Assembly: GCF_036802785.1 (NCBI RefSeq)
Contig: NZ_DAIRVN010000003.1
Location: forward strand, 62,001-126,000
Origin: Pararhodobacter sp036802785
Lineage (GTDB): Bacteria; Pseudomonadota; Alphaproteobacteria; Rhodobacterales; Rhodobacteraceae
Length of the DNA: 64,000 nucleotides
Direction of reading: 5' to 3'
Positions within the stretch are counted from its first letter, which is position 1; the number at the start of each line of letters is the position of its first letter. The translations under genes and the position numbers were made by a program. The notes beneath the pieces are model-generated. The model did not search any database and was not told the DNA's origin. It was given only the letters and a program-made list of their open reading frames with translations. This document shows positions 1-8,162 of this stretch, one piece after another.

Positions 1-1
1 A

Positions 2-2452
2 ATGACGTTGCAGACGTATCGCAAGATGCGCGACTTCGGCAACACGCCGGAACCCGGTGGCAAGGCAGGTTCCGGGGCGGGCAATGCTTTTGTCATTCAG
101 AAGCATGACGCGCGGCGCCTGCATTATGACCTTCGCTTGCAGATCGGCGGCGCCCTGGCCAGCTGGGCGGTGACACGCGGGCCCAGCCTGATTGCTGCGG
201 ACAAGCGCCTTGCGGTCCGGGTGGAAGATCATCCGCTGGATTACGGCGATTTTGAAGGGACAATCCCGGCGGGGAATTATGGCGCCGGAACGGTTCTTGT
301 CTGGGATCGCGGCACGTGGGAGGCAGAGGGCGATCCCCTCAAGGGGCTGGAAAAGGGGCATCTGGAATTTTCCCTCAGCGGCGAAAAGCTGGCGGGGCGC
401 TGGCATCTGGTGCGGATGGCCCGCAAGCCGCGCGAGAAGCGTGAAAACTGGCTTCTGATCAAGAGTGAGGACGAACATGCCCGCGCCAAGGGCGACCCGG
501 ACATCCTGTCAGAGCGGCCGGAATCGGTGAAGACCGGGCGCACGCTGGACGGCGTCGCCGCGGGGGCATCGCCGGTACCGGGCCCGGCGCCAAGGGGCGC
601 GCGCAAGGCCGCCTTGCCGCAATTCATCGAACCGCAGCTTGCCACCCTCAGACGGCACGCGCCCACCGGCGATGACTGGCTGCATGAGATCAAGTTCGAC
701 GGCTATCGCCTTCAGGCCCGGATCGACACGGGCAAGGTTACCCTGCTGACCCGCAGCGGTCTGGACTGGACCGCGCGCTTTGGCAGCGCGGTCGCGCAGG
801 CGCTCGCCGCACTCCCCGTCGATCAGGCGATACTCGACGGGGAAATTGTGGTCGAGGGGGCCGGCGGGGCCTCGGACTTTGCGGCGTTGCAGGCCGACCT
901 CAGCGGCGGGCGCGATGACCGCTTTCGCTATGTCGCCTTCGATCTTCTGTATCGTGACGGACGCGACCTGCGCGGCGTGGCACTGCTGGAGCGCAAGCAG
1001 GCCCTTCAGGCGCTGCTCTCTGAAACCACGGACCCGCTGCGCTACAGTGAGCATTTCGAGGACGAGGGCGAGATGGTTCTGCGTCATGCCTGCAGGCTCA
1101 GGCTTGAAGGGGTGATCTCCAAGCGGGTCGCGGAAAAATACCGTTCAGGCAGGGGGCGCGACTGGATCAAGTCCAAATGCGCGGAACGCCAGGAAATGGT
1201 GATCGGCGGCTATGTGCCCGCAACCACCTCGGACAGTGCGATCGGCTCGCTGGTGCTGGGTGTGTATGAAGACGGCAAATTGCGCCATGTCGGCCGGGCC
1301 GGAACCGGCTACAGCCGGGAGGTGGCCGAGGATCTGTTCAGGCGGTTGAGCAGGATGGAGCGAAAACGCTCACCCTTCTCCGGCAGGCTGGACGCGGCCG
1401 CACGGCGGGGCGTGGTTTTCGTGAAGCCGGAACTGGTGGCCGAGGTGGAGTTCCGCGACTGGACGGGCGCGGGAATGCTGCGCCACGCCGCTTTCCGGGG
1501 CCTGCGCGAAGACAAGCCCGCGCGCGAGGTTGTGCAGGAACAGACCGCACAGGGCAAGGCCCCGGCGCGCCCGGTATCGCGCGTGAAGCTGACCCATCCT
1601 GACCGCGTTTACTGGCCCGGGGCCGGGGTCACCAAGGAAGGGGTTGCCCATTACTATGCCGATGTCTGGCGGTTCATGGCGCCCCATGTCATCAACCGTC
1701 CGCTGGCGCTGCTGCGCTGCCCGCAAGGGATTGCCAAAAGCTGCTTCTTTCAGAAACACGCCTGGCGCGGCATGAACCGCGAAATCCTGACCCTGCGCGA
1801 CCCGAAGGATGACAAGGACGCCACCCTGATCGCCATCGACACGCTCGACGGGCTGATTGGCCTCGTGCAGGGCGGTGCGCTGGAAATCCACCCATGGCAG
1901 GCGGCGACGGATGCGCTGGAAAAGCCGGATCAGCTGATCATTGATCTGGACCCGGGCGACGGCGTGGAATGGCCGGTCATGCTGGACGCCGCGCAGGAGG
2001 TGCGCCAGCGGCTGAGCGATGCCGGGCTGGCGGCCTTCGTCAAGACGACCGGCGGCAAGGGCTTGCATGTTGCGGCACCGCTACAGCCGCGCGCCGGTTG
2101 GGATGCGGTCAAGGGGTTCGCGCGTGATCTGGCTCAGGCGATGGAAGCCGACAACCCTGATCGGTTCATCGCAAAATCGACGAAATCGGCGCGCAAGGGC
2201 CGTATCTATGTCGATTACCTGCGCAACGGGCGCGGCGCCACAGCGATTGCACCCTATTCGACGCGTGCGCGGGAGGGGGCGACGGTCTCCATGCCGCTGG
2301 GCTGGGAAGAGCTGGGGCCCGCCATCGGCCCCGACCATTTCACCGTCACCAATGCCCGCGCACGGCTGAGCGCTCTTGAAAGCGATCCCTGGGCCGGTTT
2401 CCGCGACGCCGCAGCACCCCTTGAGGCCCGCAAGCCCCGCAGGCGCGGCTGA
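2..2452 (+). CDS. ligD: Multidomain DNA ligase D (NHEJ)
   Basis: ATP-dependent ligase of bacterial non-homologous end joining; it trims, fills and seals double-strand breaks held by Ku. Domains in order: 3'-phosphoesterase (about residues 28-150, with HDARRLHYDLRL), adenylating ligase core (about 205-500; motif I EIKFDGYR puts the AMP-accepting lysine at K231), and a C-terminal primase-polymerase (about 530-800; metal-binding D648 and D650 in IIDLDPGD). At 816 residues it is full length for the PE-ligase-polymerase arrangement. The N-terminus (LQTYRKMRDF..TPEP) matches the usual family start, so the ATG at base 2 is probably genuine, although no upstream sequence is visible. It converges on ku with a 4-bp gap. 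In Sinorhizobium the NHEJ genes are controlled by the general stress sigma factor, which fits this region. Confidence 0.96.
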   Translation: MTLQTYRKMRDFGNTPEPGGKAGSGAGNAFVIQKHDARRLHYDLRLQIGGALASWAVTRGPSLIAADKRLAVRVEDHPLDYGDFEGTIPAGNYGAGTVLVWDRGTWEAEGDPLKGLEKGHLEFSLSGEKLAGRWHLVRMARKPREKRENWLLIKSEDEHARAKGDPDILSERPESVKTGRTLDGVAAGASPVPGPAPRGARKAALPQFIEPQLATLRRHAPTGDDWLHEIKFDGYRLQARIDTGKVTLLTRSGLDWTARFGSAVAQALAALPVDQAILDGEIVVEGAGGASDFAALQADLSGGRDDRFRYVAFDLLYRDGRDLRGVALLERKQALQALLSETTDPLRYSEHFEDEGEMVLRHACRLRLEGVISKRVAEKYRSGRGRDWIKSKCAERQEMVIGGYVPATTSDSAIGSLVLGVYEDGKLRHVGRAGTGYSREVAEDLFRRLSRMERKRSPFSGRLDAAARRGVVFVKPELVAEVEFRDWTGAGMLRHAAFRGLREDKPAREVVQEQTAQGKAPARPVSRVKLTHPDRVYWPGAGVTKEGVAHYYADVWRFMAPHVINRPLALLRCPQGIAKSCFFQKHAWRGMNREILTLRDPKDDKDATLIAIDTLDGLIGLVQGGALEIHPWQAATDALEKPDQLIIDLDPGDGVEWPVMLDAAQEVRQRLSDAGLAAFVKTTGGKGLHVAAPLQPRAGWDAVKGFARDLAQAMEADNPDRFIAKSTKSARKGRIYVDYLRNGRGATAIAPYSTRAREGATVSMPLGWEELGPAIGPDHFTVTNARARLSALESDPWAGFRDAAAPLEARKPRRRG

Positions 2453-2456
2453 TCCC

Positions 2457-3275
2457 TCAGCGCTTGCCCTTGCGCTCGGCCTCAAGGCTTTTGCGCAGGG
2501 CGTCGGTGATGGAGACGATATTATCCGCCTTCTCCTGCCCGGCTTTCGGGGCTGCCCCGGCCTTGGCGGGACTGGCGCGGCTCTTGCGTTTGCGCGCGGC
2601 AATCATGGCCTTCAGCCGTTTCTGCACCGGGTCCTGAACCATGTCGGGCGACCAATCGGTCAGGCGTTCACCCACCAGCTCGTTGAACAGTTTGCGGGCG
2701 CGGGGCGCTGGTTTCGTCGGGTCGATATCGGCAAAATAGTCTTCCGCCTCGCGCACCTCGTCGCCATAGCGCAGGGCCCAGACCATGATCCCGTTGTCGC
2801 GCGGCGCCAGCATCACCGCGCGTTCGCGCCGGTGCAGCACGAGGCGCGCAATTCCCACCGTACCCGTCGCTGCCATCGCATCACGGATCACCCCATACGC
2901 ATCTTCCGCCACCTTCGCATCGGGCAGCAGGTAATAGGGCCTTTCCAGCCAGATCCATGGGATATCGCCGCGCGCGACAAACTGGTCAATGTCGATGATC
3001 CGGGAGCTGTCCAGTGCGACGGCGTCCAGTTCCTTGTCTTCAAGGATTATCAGGTTGTCCCCGGAAAGCGGATAGGCCCGGCGCTGGCTGGAATCGGGCA
3101 CGGGCTTGCCCGTTTTCTCATCGACATGGCGCGATTCCACGCGGTTGCCGGTGACGCGGTTGAGCGTGTGAAACCGCAGTTTCCGCCGCGTCGAGGTCGC
3201 CGGAACCATCGTGACCTGGCAGGTCACCAGCGACAGCCTGAGATGACCCTTCCAGAAACTGCGGGGCGCCGCCAT
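2457..3275 (-). CDS. ku: Ku DNA end-binding protein
   Basis: Homodimeric ring protein that binds double-strand DNA ends and recruits LigD. The 272-residue product begins MAAPRSFWKGHLRLSL, the typical Ku N-terminus, carries the Ku beta-barrel core, and ends in a lysine/arginine-rich tail (RKRKSRASPAKAGAA), normal for bacterial Ku. The start at 3275 was chosen because AAGGAG lies 6 nt upstream; the open frame continues further upstream but that part does not look like Ku. It is tail-to-tail with ligD (4 bp apart), so the two NHEJ partners are separate transcription units. I see no GGAAC-type promoter directly upstream. Confidence 0.95.
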   Translation of the reverse strand: MAAPRSFWKGHLRLSLVTCQVTMVPATSTRRKLRFHTLNRVTGNRVESRHVDEKTGKPVPDSSQRRAYPLSGDNLIILEDKELDAVALDSSRIIDIDQFVARGDIPWIWLERPYYLLPDAKVAEDAYGVIRDAMAATGTVGIARLVLHRRERAVMLAPRDNGIMVWALRYGDEVREAEDYFADIDPTKPAPRARKLFNELVGERLTDWSPDMVQDPVQKRLKAMIAARKRKSRASPAKAGAAPKAGQEKADNIVSITDALRKSLEAERKGKR

Positions 3276-3387
3276 GCCAACTCCTTTACTGACGAAGACA
3301 TCTCGACTGTGAGTGAAACCGACAGCGCCCGCCCTGGTTGCCCTGCCCGGCACAGGCAGGCCCGGCGCACCCGCGCCGGGGCGAAGA

Positions 3388-3564
3388 TTACTCCACCACC
3401 GCCGGCGCTGGTTCCTCGACCACCGGAGGCATCTCGTCGGTCGCTTCCTGCCTCCAGAACCCGGTAAGGAACAGGATAAGAATGATTACCAGAAAACCAC
3501 CCGGTATCATCGCATAGAGCAGACTGCGGGGCATGCCTCTGGTCGGTTTGGGTTCTTTGTTCAT
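3388..3564 (-). CDS. Small single-pass membrane protein, unknown function
   Basis: A 58-residue protein: a short basic N-terminus (MNKEPKPTRG), one hydrophobic segment (about residues 17-36, IPGGFLVIILILFLTGFW) and an acidic, proline-rich tail (PPVVEEPAPAVVE). The start at 3564 is preceded by AAGGAT at good distance. The basic-TM-acidic layout predicts an inner membrane protein with the tail outside under the positive-inside rule. No family is recognised. It lies upstream of ku on the same strand, about 110 bp away, so co-transcription is possible but not shown. Confidence 0.55.
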   Translation of the reverse strand: MNKEPKPTRGMPRSLLYAMIPGGFLVIILILFLTGFWRQEATDEMPPVVEEPAPAVVE

Positions 3565-3653
3565 ATCGGGATCCTTCACTTTGCAACGGATCAATGCGGA
3601 ACCCGCGGTTGCGGTTCCCCATGAGGCCGACAGCAGGCATGAACTTGCGCCAT

Positions 3654-3678
3654 GGAACAAATGCGGCCCGTTCATGTT
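3654..3678 (+). promoter_or_regulatory. Weak EcfG-like promoter candidate (GGAAC-N16-TGTT)
   Basis: GGAAC at 3654-3658 and TGTT at 3675-3678 with a 16-nt spacer. The -10-like half departs from the CGTT/GGTT seen at the better sites in this window, and only about 21 nt separate it from the start at 3700. Confidence 0.35.
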
Positions 3679-3699
3679 GGACCATCAAGGAGTTCAAAC

Positions 3700-4164
3700 A
3701 TGCGACAAACCCGGTACATGCTGTTGTGCGGCGCTGGCGCGGCCCTTGGGTCAGTGGCGGCGATCATGGTGCTTGCGAAAGCCGAAGGGCGACCGGCCCT
3801 TGGCCCTGTCAACGCGTCTAGCCACTGGCTTTGGGGCGATGAGGCGGGCCGGTCTTCAGAGGCTGACCTTACGCACACCGGAATCGGCGGCGCCACGAAT
3901 ATCGGCGCGGGGCTGATGTGGGGCGGCCTGCTGGGGGCTCATCTTCAGCGCAGACGGCCTAGCCCCACGGGCATTGTCAGGGATGGCATGGTGATGGGCG
4001 CGATTGCCGCGCTGCTGGATTACGGGCTTCTGCCGCGCAGGCTGTCACCGGGCTGGGAACTGGTTTTGTCGGGGCGCTCGGTGGTTCTGGGGATGGCCGG
4101 TATGGTGGCCGGGGCGGTTCTTGGCGGCCTCGCGGCCCGTGCGACCGACGATGAGGAAGAATGA
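3700..4164 (+). CDS. Hypothetical multi-pass membrane protein
   Basis: A 154-residue protein with an N-terminal hydrophobic segment (MLLCGAGAALGSVAAIMVLA), a central glycine-rich hydrophobic stretch (GIGGATNIGAGLMWGGLLGAHL) and two C-terminal hydrophobic segments, ending in an acidic tail (DDEEE). The start at 3700 has AAGGAG 7 nt upstream, so the longer open frame is rejected. I do not recognise the family. The small stress genes around it and a weak GGAAC element just upstream suggest a stress-induced envelope protein, which is inference only. Confidence 0.6.
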   Translation: MRQTRYMLLCGAGAALGSVAAIMVLAKAEGRPALGPVNASSHWLWGDEAGRSSEADLTHTGIGGATNIGAGLMWGGLLGAHLQRRRPSPTGIVRDGMVMGAIAALLDYGLLPRRLSPGWELVLSGRSVVLGMAGMVAGAVLGGLAARATDDEEE

Positions 4165-4280
4165 TGCGGCCGTCCCCGGCTGAACGCGGAATTGTCGTAT
4201 TCCTGATCTCCTCCCCCCGGCCTGAGCGCCGCTGTTTCCGTCTGCGCAAGGGCCGGGGTGCGCAGGGTGATCCATTTTTC

Positions 4281-4473
4281 CCGGCGATCGGTGTGACCCA
4301 GCATCAGGATTCGCCCTTTTCCAGAACCAAACTGGAAGGCTAGAAGCCGCTGATGGCCCGCGATCTTGATTGGGTCATGCTGCGCCCCTCTGTCGTTCTG
4401 GGCCAGCCGGTCTCCGGCGCGAGCGCGCTCTTTCGCGGGCTTCCGCGATCTTCTGACCTGACGGGGGGCGATT
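4281..4473 (+). pseudogene. Remnant of an NAD(P)-binding SDR/NDUFA9-type protein
   Basis: In the frame ending with TAG at 4471-4473 the translation reads ..IGVTQHQDSPFSRTKLEG, then an in-frame TAG (4341-4343), then KPLMARDLDWVMLRPSVVLG and ..SGASALFRGLP. This is the characteristic internal stretch of atypical SDR / complex-I NDUFA9-like proteins (T/S-K-x-x-G-E followed by LDWV-x-LRPSVV-x-G and GGSALFR). The stop replaces the glutamate expected after the glycine (GAG to TAG). Neither the Rossmann N-terminus nor the C-terminal part is nearby, so this is a decayed fragment. The rest of the 4165-4506 interval holds nothing I can identify. Confidence 0.6.
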
Positions 4474-4506
4474 AGCGCGCGTGACAAAGGGTGGCGTTCA
4501 GGGCCA

Positions 4507-5742
4507 TCACGCCGGGGCAGAGGGCTCCCCTTGCAGCCAGACGCTTGACCATATGCGGTCAACCTGCTCCGGACTGATGCTGACCGGCGATATCGGTGCC
4601 AGCGCGCTGACCGGCACCGTCAACCGGTAGACGAAACCGCCGTCGATCTCGTGCCTCTCGGCGGCACCACTCAGCATGGCTGGCACCACGCTGTCGAGCA
4701 GGACCTGACCAAAACCACCGGCCGGGCGCGATGGCCGCGCAGAATCGTCTTTCTGTGCATCGGTTTCCCGCCATTCCAGCGCCAGCATCTGGTCGTCGGC
4801 GGGGCCGCTGACACGCCATTCGATATCCACCCTGCCCTGTTCGCGTGGCTCTTCGCCGGGCTCCGCTTCAGGCAGGGAACGCAACGCGCCATGCTTCTGG
4901 GCATTGGTGGCGAGTTCGTGCAACACCAGCGCCAGTTGCTGCGCCGCATCAGACCCCACCGCCACCTGCGGGCCATCGATGCGCACCCTGTCACCGAATG
5001 TCAGAAGCGCGGGCTCAAGCTGCCGGCGCGCCACCGCGTCAAGCGCCGCGACCTGATTGTCGGCGCCCTGAATGAGCGCTGCGCCCGCGTTCGCGAGGGC
5101 AATAATCCGGCCGGAAAAAGCCTCGACGAAGCTTTCCACATCGGTCATGTCGCGCGCGGTCTGGCGTGCGATCGAGCTGACCAGTGACAGCAGGTTTTTC
5201 GAGCGGTGCACGGCCTCGCGCGTCATGACGGCGAGCGTGTCGTTTGCCTTGACAAGCGCGGCCGTGCGCTCGTCAACCTTCTCTTCCAGCGTGCGTTGCG
5301 CCTCACGCAGGGATGCAAGCGTTTGCTGATGCGCCGCAATCTCGTTGCGCAGCTCTTCATTCGCCCGCTGAAGCTGTTCCGGGCTGGGAATGGCAACCAG
5401 CCGGGGCACCAGCCAGAACAGCACAAGAGCCGTGATTGCCGAGACAATGCCCGTGATCAGCTTGATCAGCCCGTGCAACGGATAGACCGGAATCCAGAGC
5501 GTGACGATAGAGACCAGATGCGCAACACCGCAGAGCAGGATGAACGCGGCGAAAAGCACCACAAGGCCGCGATAGCGCACATCGGGCCTGCGCTTCAGAA
5601 ACAGCAGAAGAGCGAAAGGAATGGCCGAATAAGACAGGAAAATCAACAGGTCAGACCCGGCAAACAGAAAGACCAGCCAAGGCTGCCAGAACAGGCAATA
5701 TCCGTGCGGCATATAAGACGCGTAGTCGATCAGAGCCTGCAT
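4507..5742 (-). CDS. Histidine kinase with ethylene-receptor-like sensor domain (HWE/HisKA_2 type)
   Basis: Membrane sensor kinase. Three hydrophobic helices (about residues 18-115) match the copper/ethylene-binding domain of plant ETR1: D31, Y38, I68, C71 and H75 correspond to ETR1 D25, Y32, I62, C65 and H69 with a constant offset of six, including the two Cu(I) ligands. A coiled coil (about 122-170) leads to an HWE/HisKA_2 H-box (EAVHRSKNLL, phospho-acceptor H179) and an HATPase domain with N-box HELATNAQKHG. There is no receiver domain. The start at 5742 is the ATG with GGAG about 9 nt upstream; 5757 and 5763 are alternatives. HWE/HisKA_2 kinases commonly feed the PhyR-NepR-EcfG stress pathway, and an EcfG-like sigma gene lies 0.6 kb away. 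Ethylene binding is inferred, not shown. Confidence 0.85.
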   Translation of the reverse strand: MQALIDYASYMPHGYCLFWQPWLVFLFAGSDLLIFLSYSAIPFALLLFLKRRPDVRYRGLVVLFAAFILLCGVAHLVSIVTLWIPVYPLHGLIKLITGIVSAITALVLFWLVPRLVAIPSPEQLQRANEELRNEIAAHQQTLASLREAQRTLEEKVDERTAALVKANDTLAVMTREAVHRSKNLLSLVSSIARQTARDMTDVESFVEAFSGRIIALANAGAALIQGADNQVAALDAVARRQLEPALLTFGDRVRIDGPQVAVGSDAAQQLALVLHELATNAQKHGALRSLPEAEPGEEPREQGRVDIEWRVSGPADDQMLALEWRETDAQKDDSARPSRPAGGFGQVLLDSVVPAMLSGAAERHEIDGGFVYRLTVPVSALAPISPVSISPEQVDRIWSSVWLQGEPSAPA

Positions 5743-5947
5743 CTGTCCATTCTCCATGCACATCCCGGAGGCACCCGGATGCTGCCCGAACTGAGGTAGA
5801 GGAATTGCGCCGCCTTGCACAGACTGGATCAGCCGGGCCTGTTTCGTCAAGGCGGCGCGTGCTGCCGCAGGCCGCGATGCAGCATTCAGACCGGACAGGC
5901 GCGCGCGGTGCCTCAGGGTGCGTCTCCGTGCTGATCGTCCCGGGTTT

Positions 5948-6175
5948 TTACAGGACAATCCAGAGCGCTGTGAGGAGGGTGAGGAGGATGATCAGGAAGA
6001 GGATCATGCCCTGGGCGGTGCGGGCGGATTGGCGGGTGAGGTCGGTGCGGTTTTCGCCGTCGGGGGTGGTGCCTCCGGGGGCGTCGCTTCCGGGGCTGGC
6101 GGCATCAAGCTGGTTTACCGAGGCGATCCGGCCGCGCGCGCGGCGGCGGATGCGGGTCAGTTTGTGATCTGTCAT
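5948..6175 (-). CDS. Small C-terminally anchored membrane protein
   Basis: A 75-residue protein with a strongly basic N-terminus (RIRRRARGR), a polar linker (DAASPGSDAPGGTTPDGEN) and one C-terminal hydrophobic helix (GMILFLIILLTLLTALWIVL) ending at the stop. That is the layout of a tail-anchored inner membrane protein. The ATG at 6175 lies 34 nt downstream of a good EcfG-type promoter; its Shine-Dalgarno is poor. No family is recognised. It sits between the sensor kinase and the sigma factor, so a regulatory role is conceivable but unsupported. Confidence 0.6.
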   Translation of the reverse strand: MTDHKLTRIRRRARGRIASVNQLDAASPGSDAPGGTTPDGENRTDLTRQSARTAQGMILFLIILLTLLTALWIVL

Positions 6176-6209
6176 CTTGGTGCGCCCCCAGGTCTTTCTC
6201 AGGCGCTTA

Positions 6210-6234
6210 AACCGGCGCGCGCAGGGAATGTTCC
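6210..6234 (-). promoter_or_regulatory. EcfG-type promoter (GGAAC-N16-GGTT)
   Basis: Read on the minus strand, GGAAC (6234-6230), 16 nt, GGTT (6213-6210). It lies 34 nt before the ATG of the small membrane protein at 6175. It matches the alphaproteobacterial GSR promoter type and recurs upstream of many genes in this window. Confidence 0.7.
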
Positions 6235-6274
6235 GGGCGCAACCCTGAATTTCCACGCAAGGCCCCAGGGGCAG

Positions 6275-6299
6275 GGAACTTGATGGCGCCGCGTGCATT
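6275..6299 (+). promoter_or_regulatory. Weak EcfG-like promoter candidate (GGAAC-N16-CATT)
   Basis: GGAAC at 6275-6279 and CATT at 6296-6299, 78 nt ahead of the sigma factor start at 6378. The -10-like half is imperfect. If functional it would make the sigma gene autoregulated, as is usual for EcfG. Confidence 0.35.
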
Positions 6300-6377
6300 G
6301 ACTGACAGACGCATGGCCGTCGTGTGCTGACCCTTCTGACCCGCCGGCCTCTCTTCCGTTACCCGAAGCAATTGCCA

Positions 6378-6851
6378 ATGTCCGATGATATCCTGTCCCA
6401 CCTTCCGGCCATGAGAGCCTTTGCGCGGTCGCTGAGTGGCAATGCCGTCGATGCCGACGATCTGGTGCAGGAAACCTTGCTACGCGCACTGGAAAACATT
6501 CACCGCTACACCCCCGGCACCAATCTGCGGGCCTGGCTGTTCACCATTCTGCGCAACCGCTTCTACACCAACAGCGCCAGACGCGCGCGGGAGCGGACGG
6601 GTGACGCCGATTGCGTGGCGGATACGCTGGTGGTGCAGCCGGATCAGGAATGGTCCCTGCGCATGCGCGAACTGGCGCGGGCGCTGAACGCGCTGCCGGT
6701 GCATTACCGCGAGACCATCGTGCTGGTCGTCGTGCTGGAGGAAAGCTATCAGAGCGCGGCCGGGATTCTGGGATGCGATATCGGCACGGTGAAAAGCCGG
6801 GTGTCGCGGGCCCGCCAGATGCTGAAACAGACACTGGGCGACAGGGTGTGA
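6378..6851 (+). CDS. ECF sigma factor, EcfG (ECF15)-like
   Basis: RNA polymerase sigma factor of 157 residues with region 2 (MRAFARSLSG..DADDLVQETLLRALEN, then GTNLRAWLFTILRNRFY) and region 4 (YRETIVLVVVLEESYQSAAGILGCDIGTVKSRVSRAR). The GTNLRAWLFTILRN block and the overall length resemble Sinorhizobium RpoE2 and other EcfG proteins, which drive the general stress response and are held by NepR until PhyR-P releases them. The start at 6378 (MSDDILSHLPAMRAF) matches the family; the longer frame adds unrelated residues. Convergent with the formate dehydrogenase operon. No nepR or phyR is adjacent, which is unusual, but a NepR-like gene lies at 17967 and cognate-looking promoters abound. Confidence 0.85.
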   Translation: MSDDILSHLPAMRAFARSLSGNAVDADDLVQETLLRALENIHRYTPGTNLRAWLFTILRNRFYTNSARRARERTGDADCVADTLVVQPDQEWSLRMRELARALNALPVHYRETIVLVVVLEESYQSAAGILGCDIGTVKSRVSRARQMLKQTLGDRV

Positions 6852-6882
6852 AACGGGCCGCCCCTGTGCCCCGGCAGGCTTG

Positions 6883-7194
6883 TCACGCAGGCGTCTGGCG
6901 CGCGGCCTGAACGAGTTCATGCAATGCCTTGCAGGTCTGCTCGATCCGGTGTGCATGAACCCCGGCAAGGGGAAACTCTGTCCCATAGGCAAGGCTTGTC
7001 ACGGCATTGGCGCGCTCAAGCAGATCGCGCGACAATGCGCCCTGCCGGTAGGCCGCGAGCATGCGGTTGCGCAGCGCGATGACGTGGCTGATGGCGTGGT
7101 GCATTTCCTCATGGCGCAGGTCGCCGCCTCTGTCGAGCGCGGCGCGGAGCCGGGCAATCGCCTCTTCGGCATGGTGGTGCAGTTCCTTGTCCAT
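6883..7194 (-). CDS. Hypothetical helical protein, last gene of the formate dehydrogenase operon
   Basis: A 103-residue soluble, histidine-rich, mostly helical protein (MDKELHHHAEEAIARLRAAL; EEMHHAISHVIALRNRML). Its ATG (7194-7192) shares one base with the stop of the NrfD-like gene (TGATG), so translational coupling is likely. I do not recognise a family. Its position suggests a role in assembly or metal handling of the dehydrogenase; that is inference from operon position alone. Confidence 0.65.
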   Translation of the reverse strand: MDKELHHHAEEAIARLRAALDRGGDLRHEEMHHAISHVIALRNRMLAAYRQGALSRDLLERANAVTSLAYGTEFPLAGVHAHRIEQTCKALHELVQAARQTPA

Positions 7195-8162
7195 CACGGT
7201 TTCCGCCCGGCAGGTTGGGCGAGGGTGAAACCGGCTTCGGGGCGTTCGACCGCCGCCTTGCCCGTTTCCAGCAGGCCATGACGCATCAGCATCCCACCGG
7301 CAAGGACGGCGCAGGACCCTGCAATCGCCGCACCGCGCCCGCGTCCGCCCATGGCGCTGCCGACCGCATAACCGACAAGCGGCAGCGCCCCGGCGACCAG
7401 CCATGTCGAAACCTTCAGCCGCCGGTGTGGCGTGGCGTCCCTGATCGTCTCGTGCACGCCGGTTTCCTGCATCCGCTCGTCGAGAGCGGCGCTGGCGCCG
7501 AGATGGGCCAGCGTGGCGACGGCTGCCACCTTTTCGAACCGGCGCGCCGTGGTATCGCGCCCGCCCAGCCGTTCCCAAAGGGCAAGCGCCGCCGCGCCCA
7601 TCGCGACCGCGACACCGGCGAACTGCGCCCCAAGCGCCCGGGGTGCCGCAGCCCAGTAGGGGTTCGACGTGGCGGAGACAAGCGCGGCGGTATAGGTCGC
7701 CACCCCCGCGCCGCCCACCCCGGAAACGAGTTGCCCGGCTCTGCCCAGCAGCCGCAACGGGCGCAACCCGGCGCTTGCAGGCAGATCGGCAAGCGCGGAC
7801 AACAGGCTTGCGCCGCCAAAGCCGCCGAAGATGTAGCTGCCGAAGGACATCGGCGAGGTTGGCCGCAGAATGCGCAGCATGTTGTGGAAGCGCTGCGGCG
7901 TCTTCAGGTCCGCAATCAGCAACGCGGCCCCCGCGACTGTGCCGGTCAGCGCCATCAGCCGCGCACCGCGCCGGGCCGGGCCCATCCCGTCCGGGTCCTG
8001 CAACGAGCCCAGCGTGGCAAGCGCCTGCGCCGCGCCTGCGGTGCCGGCAACGGCGATATAGCCGCTCACCTTCCAGTCCCAGTGCGGGTATTTCAGCCCC
8101 GGCTGGCCATAATAGGTCTCGCCCTGCCAGTCGGGCAGCGTGTGAGGATCATGACGGGTCAT
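7194..8162 (-). CDS. NrfD/PsrC-family membrane subunit of formate dehydrogenase
   Basis: Integral membrane protein (322 residues, about eight hydrophobic helices) of the NrfD/PsrC family, which passes electrons between an iron-sulfur subunit and the quinone pool without haem. Family signs are the N-terminal YYGQPGLKYPHWDWKVSGYIAVAG and the LRPTSPMSFGSYIFGGFGG stretch with a helix break. It overlaps the upstream iron-sulfur subunit by 4 bp (ATGA). It takes the place of the cytochrome b556 subunit (FdnI) found in the E. coli type enzyme. The quinone-reductase role is inferred from family and operon. Confidence 0.85.
   Translation of the reverse strand: MTRHDPHTLPDWQGETYYGQPGLKYPHWDWKVSGYIAVAGTAGAAQALATLGSLQDPDGMGPARRGARLMALTGTVAGAALLIADLKTPQRFHNMLRILRPTSPMSFGSYIFGGFGGASLLSALADLPASAGLRPLRLLGRAGQLVSGVGGAGVATYTAALVSATSNPYWAAAPRALGAQFAGVAVAMGAAALALWERLGGRDTTARRFEKVAAVATLAHLGASAALDERMQETGVHETIRDATPHRRLKVSTWLVAGALPLVGYAVGSAMGGRGRGAAIAGSCAVLAGGMLMRHGLLETGKAAVERPEAGFTLAQPAGRKP

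Noticed and set aside
3598..3618. GGAAC elements on both strands around 3600 as promoters for the 3564 and 3700 genes
   Set aside because: At 16-17 nt spacing the downstream half reads GCAT or CATT (minus) and CCAT (plus); too poor to list.
4020..4562. 180-codon minus-strand open frame over the 4165-4506 gap
   Set aside because: It is antisense to the membrane protein gene and to the SDR remnant, has no credible start site, and reads as arginine/serine-rich shadow sequence.
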